Source: NCEH01 sp002257205
GTDB lineage: Bacteria; Pseudomonadota; Alphaproteobacteria; Rhizobiales; Xanthobacteraceae
NCBI RefSeq assembly: GCF_043195105.1
Contig: NZ_JBAFWO010000001.1
Direction: 5' to 3' (one strand)
Length of the DNA stretch: 64,000 nt
A program made the translations under genes and the position numbers. The stretch's first letter is position 1. Every line of letters begins with the position of its first letter. Below are positions 53,410 through 62,043 of this stretch, one piece after another. Under the pieces are notes generated by a model that searched no databases, was not told the DNA's origin, and was given only the letters and a program-made list of their open reading frames with translations.

Positions 53410-54813
53410 ATGTCCTACGATCTCCTCGTCATCGGCACCGGCCCCGGCGGCTATGTGTGTGCCATTCGCGCGGCCCAGCTCGGCCTGAAGGTCGCGGTGG
53501 TGGAGAAGCGCGCCACCCATGGCGGCACCTGCCTGAATGTGGGCTGCATCCCCTCCAAGGCGCTGCTCTACGCCTCTGAATTCTTCGAGGAAGCGGGCCA
53601 CAAGTTCGCCTCCATGGGCATCGGCGTCAGCACGCCCACGCTCGACCTGCCCGCCATGCTCGCCTTCAAGGACAAGGGCGTGGACGGCAATGTGAAGGGC
53701 GTCGAATTCCTGCTGAAGAAGAACAAGGTCGACGTGTTCTTCGGCGCCGGCAAGATCCTCAGCGCCGGCAAGGTGGAAGTCACCCTCAATTCCGATGGCT
53801 CCAAGCAGGTGGTCGAGACGAAGAACATCGTCATCGCCACCGGCTCCGACGTGGCGCAGCTTCCCGGCGTGACCATCGACGAGGAGCGTATTGTCTCCTC
53901 CACCGGCGCGCTGACTTTGGCGAAGGTGCCGGGCAAGCTTGTGGTCGTGGGCGCGGGCGTGATCGGCCTTGAGCTCGGCAGCGTGTGGCGCCGCCTTGGC
54001 GCGCAGGTGACCGTGGTGGAATATCTCGACCGCATCCTGCCCGGCATGGACGGCGATGTGGCGAAATCCTTCCAGCGCATCCTGGCCAAGCAGGGCTTCG
54101 ACTTCAAGCTCGGTACCAAGGTCACGGGCGTCGACACCAAGGGCAAGACGCTGAAGGTGTCCATCGAGCCCGCCGCCGGCGGCGCGGCCGAGACGCTGGA
54201 GGCGGACGTGGTCCTGGTGGCCATTGGCCGTGTCGCCTACACCGCCGGGCTCGGCCTCGCGGACATCGGGGTGGAGACCGACACACGCGGCCGCGTGGTG
54301 GTGGATACCCACTTCAAGTCGAGCGTGGACGGCATCTATGCCATCGGCGACGTGATCGCCGGCCCCATGCTCGCCCACAAAGCCGAGGACGAAGGCGTCG
54401 CGGTGGCGGAGATCCTGGCCGGCAAGGCGGGCCATGTGAATTACGACGTGATCCCCGGCGTGGTCTACACGTTCCCGGAAGTGGCCTCCGTCGGCAAGAC
54501 CGAGGAAGAGCTGAAGGAAGCGGGCATCGCCTATAACGTCGGCAAATTCCCCTTCACCGCCAACGGCCGCGCCAAGGTGAACAACACCACGGACGGGTTC
54601 GTGAAGATCCTGGCCGATGCCACCACCGACAAGGTGCTCGGCGCCCATATCATCGGCGCCGAGGCGGGCGAGCTGATCCACGAATGCGCCGTGCTGATGG
54701 AGTTCGGCGGTTCGTCCGAGGATCTGGCCCGCACCTGCCATGCCCATCCCACCCGCTCGGAAGCGGTGAAGGAAGCGGCTATGGCGGTAGAAAAGCGCGC
54801 CATCCACATGTGA
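53410..54813 (+). CDS. lpd: Dihydrolipoyl dehydrogenase
   Basis: FAD flavoprotein (E3) that reoxidises the lipoyl arm of E2. The 467-residue product has GTGPGGYVCAIRAAQLG, the redox disulfide Cys41/Cys46 in GGTCLNVGCIPSKALL, a second dinucleotide site VGAGVIGLELGSVW and the catalytic His in CHAHPTRSEA near the end. Last gene of the suc cluster. Confidence 0.98.
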   Translation: MSYDLLVIGTGPGGYVCAIRAAQLGLKVAVVEKRATHGGTCLNVGCIPSKALLYASEFFEEAGHKFASMGIGVSTPTLDLPAMLAFKDKGVDGNVKGVEFLLKKNKVDVFFGAGKILSAGKVEVTLNSDGSKQVVETKNIVIATGSDVAQLPGVTIDEERIVSSTGALTLAKVPGKLVVVGAGVIGLELGSVWRRLGAQVTVVEYLDRILPGMDGDVAKSFQRILAKQGFDFKLGTKVTGVDTKGKTLKVSIEPAAGGAAETLEADVVLVAIGRVAYTAGLGLADIGVETDTRGRVVVDTHFKSSVDGIYAIGDVIAGPMLAHKAEDEGVAVAEILAGKAGHVNYDVIPGVVYTFPEVASVGKTEEELKEAGIAYNVGKFPFTANGRAKVNNTTDGFVKILADATTDKVLGAHIIGAEAGELIHECAVLMEFGGSSEDLARTCHAHPTRSEAVKEAAMAVEKRAIHM

Positions 54814-54819
54814 GCCGAG

Positions 54820-54851
54820 GGGCTGGCCGCCGTTCCGGTGGCCGGCCCTTT
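54820..54851 (+). terminator. Terminator of lpd
   Basis: GGGCTGGCC pairs with GGCCGGCCC (one G-T pair), 11-base loop, followed by TTT; starts six bases after the lpd stop. Confidence 0.75.
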
Positions 54852-54907
54852 CGCGAAAGCGGCGTCGTTAAATCGGCGTTGCGAGAGCTGCGTCGCGAGA
54901 GCCAGGC

Positions 54908-55105
54908 TCAGGTGCGCTTGCTGGGAATCGGCGCGGACACCGTGGCGGTGGAATCCGTGGTGCTGACATCGGCCGCGGCATCGGGCGGGCAATTGGCGAA
55001 CGCGGCACCCGCCGAAGCGGCGGCGAGGATGCCCACGGTCGAAAAGGCCAAGATCGAAAGCGCCAGGATCGGGAGCGCGCGCAGGGCGATTGCAGTCGGT
55101 CTCAT
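54908..55105 (-). CDS. Small hypothetical exported protein, 65 aa
   Basis: Begins MRPTAIALRALPILALSIL with a hydrophobic signal-like stretch ending near AAFANC (residue 38), followed by a short Asp/Ser/Thr-rich tail with one cysteine. A GGGAG site lies eight bases upstream of the ATG. No family recognised. Convergent with lpd. Real-gene status is moderately supported by the start signal and signal peptide. Confidence 0.5.
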   Translation of the reverse strand: MRPTAIALRALPILALSILAFSTVGILAAASAGAAFANCPPDAAADVSTTDSTATVSAPIPSKRT

Positions 55106-55296
55106 TCGTCTCACTCCCGTTGTATCCAGGGTGTGAGGCTAGATCCGCGATTGCGAGCCGGCGAAGCCCGAATAAATCGCATGTGCCCGCGAAAGCGGCA
55201 AATCACCGGCCGCGCCGCTTCCGATCACGGAAAGGTGAGGCCCAACGCTGGGTTGTGCCCCTTTCGCCGCCTTCGGATGACGGGACGCGCGCCCGG

Positions 55297-55345
55297 CCAA
55301 GCCGGCGTTGCCGGCAAAAAACGCACCAAGCCGGCGTTGCCGGCA
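55297..55345. repeat. 20-bp direct repeat with internal dyads
   Basis: CCAAGCCGGCGTTGCCGGCA occurs twice with a 29-base period; each copy can fold into a six-base-pair hairpin. Confidence 0.75.
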
Positions 55346-55399
55346 GCACGTGAGAATCCCCGCAAGGGCAGCATCGGCGGCGTGGGTCCGGGGGGCGAA

Positions 55400-55425
55400 A
55401 AGCCGGCCGCGCGGGGCCGGCCTTT
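55400..55425 (-). terminator. Terminator of the VOC-family gene
   Basis: GCCGGCC and GGCCGGC arms, six-base loop, with AAAA on the left (a T-run on the minus strand) and CTTT on the right, so possibly bidirectional. Confidence 0.6.
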
Positions 55426-55450
55426 CTGTTCGGGGTGGCGCGCGTCGGCC

Positions 55451-55858
55451 TCAGTCCGGGCTGAAGGTCACGGCTTCGATCCGCCAGCCGTCCGGGTCGG
55501 TGAGGAAGCCGGCATAATAGCTGGGGCCATAGGCTGGGCGCGGTCCGGGCGCGCCGTTGCAGGCGCCGCCGGCCGCGAGGCCCGCCGCGTGGAAGGCGTG
55601 CACGCCGGCCCGCTCCGCCGCCTTGAAACAGAGATGCGTGCCCGCCGGACACGCGATGGCGGCGCCCTTGCGCTCCTCCAGCCAGAACGGCGGTGTGTCC
55701 TCCGGCGCCGCCGTGGCGCGGCTGAAGCCGGCCGAGCGGGTGCCGGTGGGCTCGTCGTAAAGCACGGCGGCGACGAAGCCGAGGGGCGCAAGCGCGCGCT
55801 CGTAGAAGGTGAGGGAGCGGTCGAGATCGGTAACGCCGATCGAGATATGGTCGAACAT
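55451..55858 (-). CDS. VOC (glyoxalase/dioxygenase fold) family protein
   Basis: A 135-residue protein with the two-beta-alpha-beta-unit fold: MFDHISIGVTDLDRSLTFYERALAPLG at the start, GTHLCFKA in the middle and FLTDPDGWRIEAVTF at the end. Metal-ligand-like residues are His4, His at about residue 75 and the C-terminal Glu. Substrate unknown. The ATG has a GGAG site about 11 bases upstream. Longer upstream reading overlaps the divergent gene. Confidence 0.88.
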   Translation of the reverse strand: MFDHISIGVTDLDRSLTFYERALAPLGFVAAVLYDEPTGTRSAGFSRATAAPEDTPPFWLEERKGAAIACPAGTHLCFKAAERAGVHAFHAAGLAAGGACNGAPGPRPAYGPSYYAGFLTDPDGWRIEAVTFSPD

Positions 55859-56054
55859 GAAAAAGCGGTCTCCGGAAAAGCCACGACGGAGGCTGCGCGC
55901 CGGCGATTTCCCGTGCACAAGGCGTCTCGCGCCGCACGCCGGCCGCAGCCCCCCGCGCATGATTTGCAATCCCCGCGCCAATTGCCCGCGCGCCAATTGC
56001 GGCTTGCGCCACGCGGCCATTGAAACGCACCCGGCAATGGGCCATGTCTGGGCC

Positions 56055-56615
56055 ATGGTTTCTTCCCCTCCGCCGCCCGAGGCGCGCAGCCGCCTGCATC
56101 CGCTGTTCGTGTTGCTCGCCGTGGTCTTCCTCGTGGAGGCGTGGCTGTGGCGCAAGCTGGCGCCCATGGTGCGCTGGTGTGCGGATCTGCTGCCGTTCGA
56201 GGCGTTCAAAGCCGCCCTGTCGCGCTGGGCGCATCGCCTGCCGCCCTATGGCGCGTTCGCCCTGTTCGTGGTGCCGCTGCTGCTGGTGGAGCCGCTCTAC
56301 GTCGTGGCGCTCTGGGCGTTCGCGCATGAGCGCTGGATGTTGGGCAGCGTCGCCGTGGTGATGGAAAAGCTGGTGGGCGTCGCGCTCATGGCGTTCCTGT
56401 TCGATGTGTGCCGGGCGCAGCTTCTCTCCATCGGTTGGTTCGCGCGGCTGTTCAACTGGCTGGTGCGGGTGAAGAACTGGGCCGAGGCGGAAGTCGCGCC
56501 GGTGAAGCTGCGGATCCAGGAGATGATGGCGCGCATCCGCGCCGCGACGCCCGGCGGCGGCATCTGGCTGCGGGTGCGGGCGCTGCGGCGCCGGGCCTTT
56601 TCCTCGCGTTCCTGA
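56055..56615 (+). CDS. Hypothetical membrane protein
   Basis: About 186 residues with two to three hydrophobic segments (HPLFVLLAVVFLVEAWLW, AFALFVVPLLLVEPLYVVALWAFAH, VVMEKLVGVALMAFLFDV) and a basic, amphipathic C-terminus (RLFNWLVRVKNWAEAEV..). No family recognised. Start uncertain: ATG 56055 or ATG 56037. Convergent with xerC 12 bases after its stop. Confidence 0.7.
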   Translation: MVSSPPPPEARSRLHPLFVLLAVVFLVEAWLWRKLAPMVRWCADLLPFEAFKAALSRWAHRLPPYGAFALFVVPLLLVEPLYVVALWAFAHERWMLGSVAVVMEKLVGVALMAFLFDVCRAQLLSIGWFARLFNWLVRVKNWAEAEVAPVKLRIQEMMARIRAATPGGGIWLRVRALRRRAFSSRS

Positions 56616-56627
56616 CTCTCAAGAATC

Positions 56628-57611
56628 TCAGGCGCGGGGGTGGGCGGCGCGATAGGCCGCCATCAGATGGCTTTCGTCCAGCGCGGTATAGATCTGCGTG
56701 GTGGAGAGCGAGGCGTGGCCCAGCAATTCCTGGATGGCGCGTAATTCTCCGCCCCGCGCCAGCAGATGGGTGGCGAAGGAATGGCGCAGCGCGTGCGGCG
56801 TCGCGCTATCGGGCAGGCCGAGCGCGCCGCGCATGCGCTCCACCGCGAGCTGCACGATGCGGGGCGAGAGGGGCCCGCCGCGCACGCCGACAAACAGCGG
56901 GTCGTCGCGCTCCAGCAGGTGGGGGCAGGCTGTCACATAGGCGCGCACCGCGTCCACCACCGGCGCGATCAGCGGCACCATGCGCGTCTTGTTGCCCTTG
57001 CCGGTGACGATGATGTGGTCCACCGGCCCATCGGGCGGGATCTGGCCGGCGGTGAGGCCGAGCGCTTCGGAGATGCGCAGGCCCGCGCCATAAAGCAAAG
57101 CGAGCACCGCCGCGTCACGCATCAGCACCCAGGTTTCCCGTTCTTCCCCGGCGCGGGTCTGTGGATCGGTGAGCGCGCGGGCGGCCTCGACGCCGACCGG
57201 CCGTGGCAGGGCGTGCGGCACCTTGGGCGCCCGCACGGCGGTGAGCGCGCCCACCGCGCCCTGGCCCTCGCGTTCCAGATGGCGCGCGAACGAGCGCGCG
57301 GCGGCGAGCAGCCGCACCAAGGTGCGCGGGGCAACGCCCTCGGCCTTGCGGCCGGCGATCACGGCGCGCACGTCGGCCGGGGTGAGGGCGGCAAGATCGG
57401 CGAGCGTGGGCGCGCCGCCGAGATGCAGCGCGAGCCGGTTCAGCACCAGAGCGAGATCGCGCGCATAGGCCTCCTGCGTCTTGGCGGAGAGCCGCCGTTC
57501 ATGGGCGAGGCGCGCGAGCCAGGCTTCCACGGCGGCGCGCATCTCCGCGCTCAGGGGCGCGAGTAGGCCCTTAATGGCGCGGGCTGCCTTCTGCGCATCG
57601 GTCATGGCCAT
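56628..57611 (-). CDS. xerC: Tyrosine recombinase XerC
   Basis: Site-specific recombinase that with XerD resolves chromosome dimers at dif. The N-terminal SAM-like core-binding domain (about residues 15-100) is followed by the catalytic domain with GAGLRISEALGL (Arg), GKGNKTR (Lys), HALRHSFATHLL (His-x-x-Arg), GHASLSTTQIYT (His and the Tyr nucleophile). About 327 residues. Two close ATGs (57611, 57605) could serve as start. No dif site is visible here. Confidence 0.93.
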   Translation of the reverse strand: MAMTDAQKAARAIKGLLAPLSAEMRAAVEAWLARLAHERRLSAKTQEAYARDLALVLNRLALHLGGAPTLADLAALTPADVRAVIAGRKAEGVAPRTLVRLLAAARSFARHLEREGQGAVGALTAVRAPKVPHALPRPVGVEAARALTDPQTRAGEERETWVLMRDAAVLALLYGAGLRISEALGLTAGQIPPDGPVDHIIVTGKGNKTRMVPLIAPVVDAVRAYVTACPHLLERDDPLFVGVRGGPLSPRIVQLAVERMRGALGLPDSATPHALRHSFATHLLARGGELRAIQELLGHASLSTTQIYTALDESHLMAAYRAAHPRA

Positions 57612-57704
57612 GGCGGCGTTGTCTCCCTGCAAGCCCAGCAGCATCCCATCCGCATCCTAACCTGCGCCTTTTAACGAAGGGCTGCACGCCCCCTCTTGCG
57701 GAAA

Positions 57705-57754
57705 AGATATATCTAACGATATAAAAAGGCGTGAACCTATCTTTAGATATATCT
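57705..57754. promoter_or_regulatory. Paired inverted operators ahead of the PadR gene
   Basis: AGATATATCTAACGATA at 57705-57721 and its near-complement TATCTTTAGATATATCT at 57738-57754 (16 of 17 match). Each contains the palindrome AGATATATCT; the two palindromes are exactly 40 bases apart. The second abuts the CAGGAG ribosome site, consistent with autorepression. Confidence 0.8.
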
Positions 57755-57766
57755 CAGGAGTCCAAA

Positions 57767-58402
57767 ATGTTTGGATGCAGACACCACAACGGCGGACACC
57801 ACGGCGAAGGCCGTCGTTTCGAAATGGCGCGCGGCGATGAAGGCGGCTTCGGCCGGGGCGGCGGCCATGGTCGCGGCCGGGGCGGCGGCGGCGACATGTT
57901 CCGCCTCGGGCGCATGCTGGCCCAGGGCGATCTCAAGCTGCTGGCTCTCGCGCTGATCGCCGAGCAGCCGCGCCACGGCTATGAGCTCATCAAGCTGATC
58001 GAGGAAAAGACCGCCGGCTGGTATTCGCCGAGCCCCGGCATCGTCTATCCCACCCTCACCTTCCTGGAAGAGGCGGGCTATGTGACGGCCGAGAGCGAGG
58101 GCGCCAAGAAGCGCTATGCCATCACCGCCGAGGGCGAGGCCTATCTGTCGCAGAACCGCGATTTCGCCGATGCCCTGCTCGGCCGTCTCGCCGAGATCGG
58201 CAACAAGATGAGCCGCTTCCGCCGCTGGATGGGCCGGGGCGAGGGCGAGGGATCTTCCCACGCCGAGCTGCCGCGCCTCGTGGAAGCCGCGCTGGAAAAC
58301 CTGCGCGATGTGTCCGGCCAGCGGCTGGAGGCCAATCGCGGCGCCGAGACGCGGATCGTCGAGATCCTCGCCCGCGCCGCCGCCGACATCCGCGAGGCGT
58401 GA
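57767..58402 (+). CDS. PadR family transcriptional regulator, YqjI-like
   Basis: A 211-residue regulator. The first ~45 residues are Gly/His/Arg-rich with one Cys (FGCRHHNGGHHGEGRR), then a PadR winged helix (about residues 50-125: GDLKLLALALIAEQPRHGYELIKLIEE, SPSPGIVYPTLTFLEEAGYV) and a helical dimerisation tail. This layout matches E. coli YqjI, whose His/Cys-rich N-terminus binds nickel or iron and which represses an iron-reductase gene. No reductase gene is adjacent. The start follows CAGGAG. Confidence 0.9.
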   Translation: MFGCRHHNGGHHGEGRRFEMARGDEGGFGRGGGHGRGRGGGGDMFRLGRMLAQGDLKLLALALIAEQPRHGYELIKLIEEKTAGWYSPSPGIVYPTLTFLEEAGYVTAESEGAKKRYAITAEGEAYLSQNRDFADALLGRLAEIGNKMSRFRRWMGRGEGEGSSHAELPRLVEAALENLRDVSGQRLEANRGAETRIVEILARAAADIREA

Positions 58403-58705
58403 GCGCCGCCGCTCCGCTCCGCGTGCCGACCGCGCGCGGAGCGCAGGCGAACCGGATGCCGGTTCGCGGGCAAAAACCAGCCGTCCCGGCCCCTCCGCCG
58501 GGGCGGCCGGGCGGGATCCGATGGCGCGCCTGCGGTTCGCGCGGGGCGCGGATTCATTCGCGCCGAACGTTCGGCCGAAATCGGGGTTTCATCGGCCGCA
58601 GACCCACGGCGAAGCGTCCGTAAACCGCTGTTCGTCCGCGCTAAGTCATTGTTTCACGTGAAACATTTTTCATGAAACGCGCCTGCGCCACGCGTTTTCG
58701 CGGGC
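58403..58705. other. Intergenic region containing parS
   Basis: GC-rich DNA with no supported gene; the notable feature is the parS site at its right end. Confidence 0.5.
58650..58665. other. parS centromere-like site
   Basis: TGTTTCACGTGAAACA, a perfect 16-bp palindrome identical to the universal chromosomal parS consensus bound by ParB. A partial second half (TTCATGAAAC) follows six bases on. parS sites cluster near the replication origin, so this end of the window is probably origin-proximal. Confidence 0.92.
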
Positions 58706-59215
58706 TTATTTGCCACCTGCCGCACCATAGCCGGCCCGTTTCAGCCGCACGATGGCGAGATCCAGCGCGGACAAAAATTGCGAGCGATCGCGCGGGGAAA
58801 ACGGCGGCGGCCCGCCGGTGGTCGCGCCGGCGGACCGCAATTCGTCCATGAGGTTGCGGGTCGCCAGCGCCATGCCGATGCTGTCGGTGGTGAAGGGCCG
58901 CCCGGTGGGGCTGATCACATCCGCCCCCGCCTTCACGCAGCGGCTGGCGAGGGGCACGTCGGCGGTAATCACCACATCGCCCTTCGACACCCGCTCGGCG
59001 ATCCAATCGTCCGCCACGTCCGGCCCGCTCGGCACCAGCACCCGCTCGATATTCTCCGAGCGGGGCAAGGCGATGGGGCTGTTGGAAACCACGAACACCT
59101 TCAGCCCGTGACGCTCCGCCACGCGATAGATTTCCGCCTTCACCGGGCAGGCGTCGGCGTCCACATAAAGCGCGATGGGTGCTTCCCTTGGGGCCTGTTT
59201 CGCTGGCACGATCAT
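58706..59215 (-). CDS. YaiI/YqxD family protein (UPF0178)
   Basis: A 169-residue PIN-like (NYN-type) fold protein. IALYVDADACPVKAEIYRVAERH near the start, VPSGPDVADDWIAERV, GDVVITADVPLASR and MDELR match the family, with the conserved acidic residues of a possible nuclease site. Function undetermined. The C-terminal tail carries a Pro/Arg-rich segment (GGPPPFSPRDR) also usual for it. Confidence 0.92.
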   Translation of the reverse strand: MIVPAKQAPREAPIALYVDADACPVKAEIYRVAERHGLKVFVVSNSPIALPRSENIERVLVPSGPDVADDWIAERVSKGDVVITADVPLASRCVKAGADVISPTGRPFTTDSIGMALATRNLMDELRSAGATTGGPPPFSPRDRSQFLSALDLAIVRLKRAGYGAAGGK

Positions 59216-59293
59216 GGCCGCTGCATCGCATCCTTCCCCGCCCGCCGCAACCCGGCTTGCGGCGGCGCGTTGACGGGCGAAGCGAACTTCTGC

Positions 59294-59338
59294 ATGGGAC
59301 GGCCAAAAATGGGACAGGCAAAAATGGGACAGGCATGA
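59294..59338 (+). repeat. Three 15-bp tandem repeats forming a 14-codon leader frame
   Basis: Units ATGGGACGGCCAAAA, ATGGGACAGGCAAAA and ATGGGACAGGCATGA. Read from the first ATG they encode MGRPKMGQAKMGQA and stop at a TGA overlapping the downstream ATG (ATGA). GGGACAGG in the last unit also serves as the ribosome site of the next gene. Confidence 0.7.
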
Positions 59339-60135
59339 ACCCGCTGCTGACCGCCGTGCGCACCCGCCTAAAGGCCGTTCCGCTGCTCGGGCCTGTGTTC
59401 ACGCGGGTGAGCGGGCTGGAGCGCACCACCCTCGCCATCGTCGGCCTCACCGCCGCCGCGCTCTATGCCTTCCTGGCGCTGGCCGGCGAGGTCATGGAGG
59501 GGGAGACGCGCGGCCTGGACGAAGCCATCCTGCTCGCCTTGCGCAATCCGGCGGACAAGTCCGATCCCCTCGGCCCGCCCTGGCTGGAAGAGAGCATGCG
59601 CGATCTCACCGCGCTCGGCGGCATCACTGTGCTGGTGCTGGTGACATTGGCGGCCATCGCCTATCTGCTGCTGGTGCGCCGGCGGCTGACCGCGCTGATG
59701 GTGCTCGGCTCCATCGCCGGCGGCGCGGTGCTGAGCAGCACCGTCAAGATCCTGTTCGATCGTGCTCGGCCGGATCTGGTGCCGCACGGCATGGCGGTCT
59801 ATTCGGCGAGCTTTCCGAGCGGCCATTCCATGATGTCCGCCGTTGTCTATCTCACGCTCGGGGCCTTGCTCGCCCGCGCGCAGGTGCGCCAGCGGGTGAA
59901 GGTGTATCTGCTGGGGCTGGCCGCCTTCGTTACCGTCATCGTCGGCTTGAGCCGGCTGTATCTCGGCGTGCACTGGCCGACCGACGTACTCGGCGGCTGG
60001 GCGCTGGGCGCCGCCTGGGCCGCCGCCTGCTGGCTGGTGATGCTGTGGCTCCAGACCCGCGGCGAGATGGAGCCGGAAGCCCCGACCCCGGCGGAAATCC
60101 CCGAGGCCAACGTCTCCTCTCAGGCCGACGTCTGA
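59335..60135 (+). CDS. PAP2 superfamily phosphatase
   Basis: A 266-residue inner-membrane phosphatidic-acid-phosphatase-type enzyme with about six helices. The three catalytic motifs are KILFDRARPD (about residue 138), SFPSGHSMMS (about 158) and SRLYLGVHWPTDVLGG (about 206). Likely acts on lipid phosphates or undecaprenyl pyrophosphate; which one is unknown. The start overlaps the stop of a 14-codon leader frame. Confidence 0.93.
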   Translation: MNPLLTAVRTRLKAVPLLGPVFTRVSGLERTTLAIVGLTAAALYAFLALAGEVMEGETRGLDEAILLALRNPADKSDPLGPPWLEESMRDLTALGGITVLVLVTLAAIAYLLLVRRRLTALMVLGSIAGGAVLSSTVKILFDRARPDLVPHGMAVYSASFPSGHSMMSAVVYLTLGALLARAQVRQRVKVYLLGLAAFVTVIVGLSRLYLGVHWPTDVLGGWALGAAWAAACWLVMLWLQTRGEMEPEAPTPAEIPEANVSSQADV

Positions 60136-60157
60136 GGGCAGCGGCGCCGAAAACGGC

Positions 60158-60184
60158 AAGGGCGCCCGTGGGGCGCCCTTTTCT
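60158..60184. terminator. Bidirectional terminator between the PAP2 gene and prs
   Basis: Nine-base arms AAGGGCGCC and GGCGCCCTT around a five-base loop, followed by TTCTC on the plus strand. It sits between convergent genes. Confidence 0.75.
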
Positions 60185-60202
60185 CGGGGGAAGCTGTGCC
60201 GG

Positions 60203-61135
<933 letters not shown>

Positions 61136-61245
61136 GGATACAGTCTCGGTCGACACCGGCACGCCGTCCGCACGATGCAGTGGCCGCCTTAAGAATTCGG
61201 GCAACCTGTAGGCACCCGCCACGGCTTTTGTAAAGCCTGCGAAAC

Positions 61246-61935
61246 TCAGTGCTGCGCGAACGCGAGCGTTGTCGTGGGCTGCGGCGCGTCCTGCGGCTCC
61301 GCCTGCGCGATGGGCGGGCCATCGGTACCGATCGGCGCGCCCGCCGGGGCGGCCGGTGCCGCAGCCGGGGCCGGATCCGCCGCCGCAGGTGCCGCCGCCT
61401 GGCTGGACGCTGCCTGGCTGGGCGCCGCGGGCAGGCCGGCGGAAACCCGGCCGCTGGCCGGCACTCCCAGGGTTTCGGCGAGGCTCGCCATGGACTTGCC
61501 AGCGATCTTGGCGAGCACGGCTTCGTCGCACACCGCCCAGGCATCGCCCTTGACGCGCTTGGTGGTCTCTTCCCCGGTGATGCGGGCGACGCGCTGCTTG
61601 TCCGCGTCGAACACGTCCCAGGCGTAGGCGACTGAAGTGGTGGCCTTGTCGGAATGGACGGCGAGATAGCCGCGCACCCGATAGGCGGCCTTATCGGTTC
61701 GGGAGACCACCGCCACCTGCTGTGCGTCGGCTTCCGCGCTGAGGCGAGTCACGAGCTTGTCGAAGGTGGGCTTGGGCGGGCCGTCGATGGATTCGAAGGA
61801 CAAAGTGCGGCTGGCAGAACTCGCCGTGCCGCCATCGGTCTGGCATCCGGCGAGCGCAAGTCCAACACCAAGGACCAGAAGGCGCGAACCAAAGCGCACC
61901 GTTTTCCAGCGTGTGTTGGTGCTTGCGTCCGGCAT
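61246..61935 (-). CDS. Putative lipoprotein
   Basis: A 229-residue exported protein with a basic N-terminus, hydrophobic stretch and lipobox LALAGC at about residues 26-31. The central ~120 residues look globular (AAYRVRGYLAVHSDKATTSVAYAWDVFDADKQRVARI); the C-terminal ~65 residues are Ala/Pro/Gln-rich and disordered. No known family. The ATG follows GGGGAGC. A CtrA-type box lies about 70 bases upstream. Confidence 0.8.
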   Translation of the reverse strand: MPDASTNTRWKTVRFGSRLLVLGVGLALAGCQTDGGTASSASRTLSFESIDGPPKPTFDKLVTRLSAEADAQQVAVVSRTDKAAYRVRGYLAVHSDKATTSVAYAWDVFDADKQRVARITGEETTKRVKGDAWAVCDEAVLAKIAGKSMASLAETLGVPASGRVSAGLPAAPSQAASSQAAAPAAADPAPAAAPAAPAGAPIGTDGPPIAQAEPQDAPQPTTTLAFAQH

Positions 61936-62002
61936 GCGGCGCTCCCCGTCTGTGATCCACAGGAGGGTTAGCGGCAATCCGGCATCAGGTCCAGAGAAAC
62001 GG

Positions 62003-62018
62003 TTAAGGCATCGTTAAC
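62003..62018. promoter_or_regulatory. Candidate CtrA-binding site
   Basis: TTAA-ggcatcg-TTAAC, the full TTAA-N7-TTAAC pattern, which also holds on the other strand. It lies 68-83 bases upstream of the lipoprotein start in the gap after pgeF. Confidence 0.55.
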
Positions 62019-62043
62019 GGGGGTGAAAATCTTGTGCGCCGGC

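Larger units (their letters stand above)
55106..55450. other. Intergenic region with short direct repeats
   Basis: Contains a perfect 20-bp direct repeat (55297-55316 and 55326-55345), each unit itself a GCCGGC-gtt-GCCGGC stem, and the terminator of the glyoxalase-fold gene. No coding sequence supported. Confidence 0.5.

Noticed and set aside
56628..57611. XerC gene considered as a phage or integron integrase
   Set aside because: Length, motifs and lack of attachment sites, cargo genes or composition change fit the housekeeping XerC.
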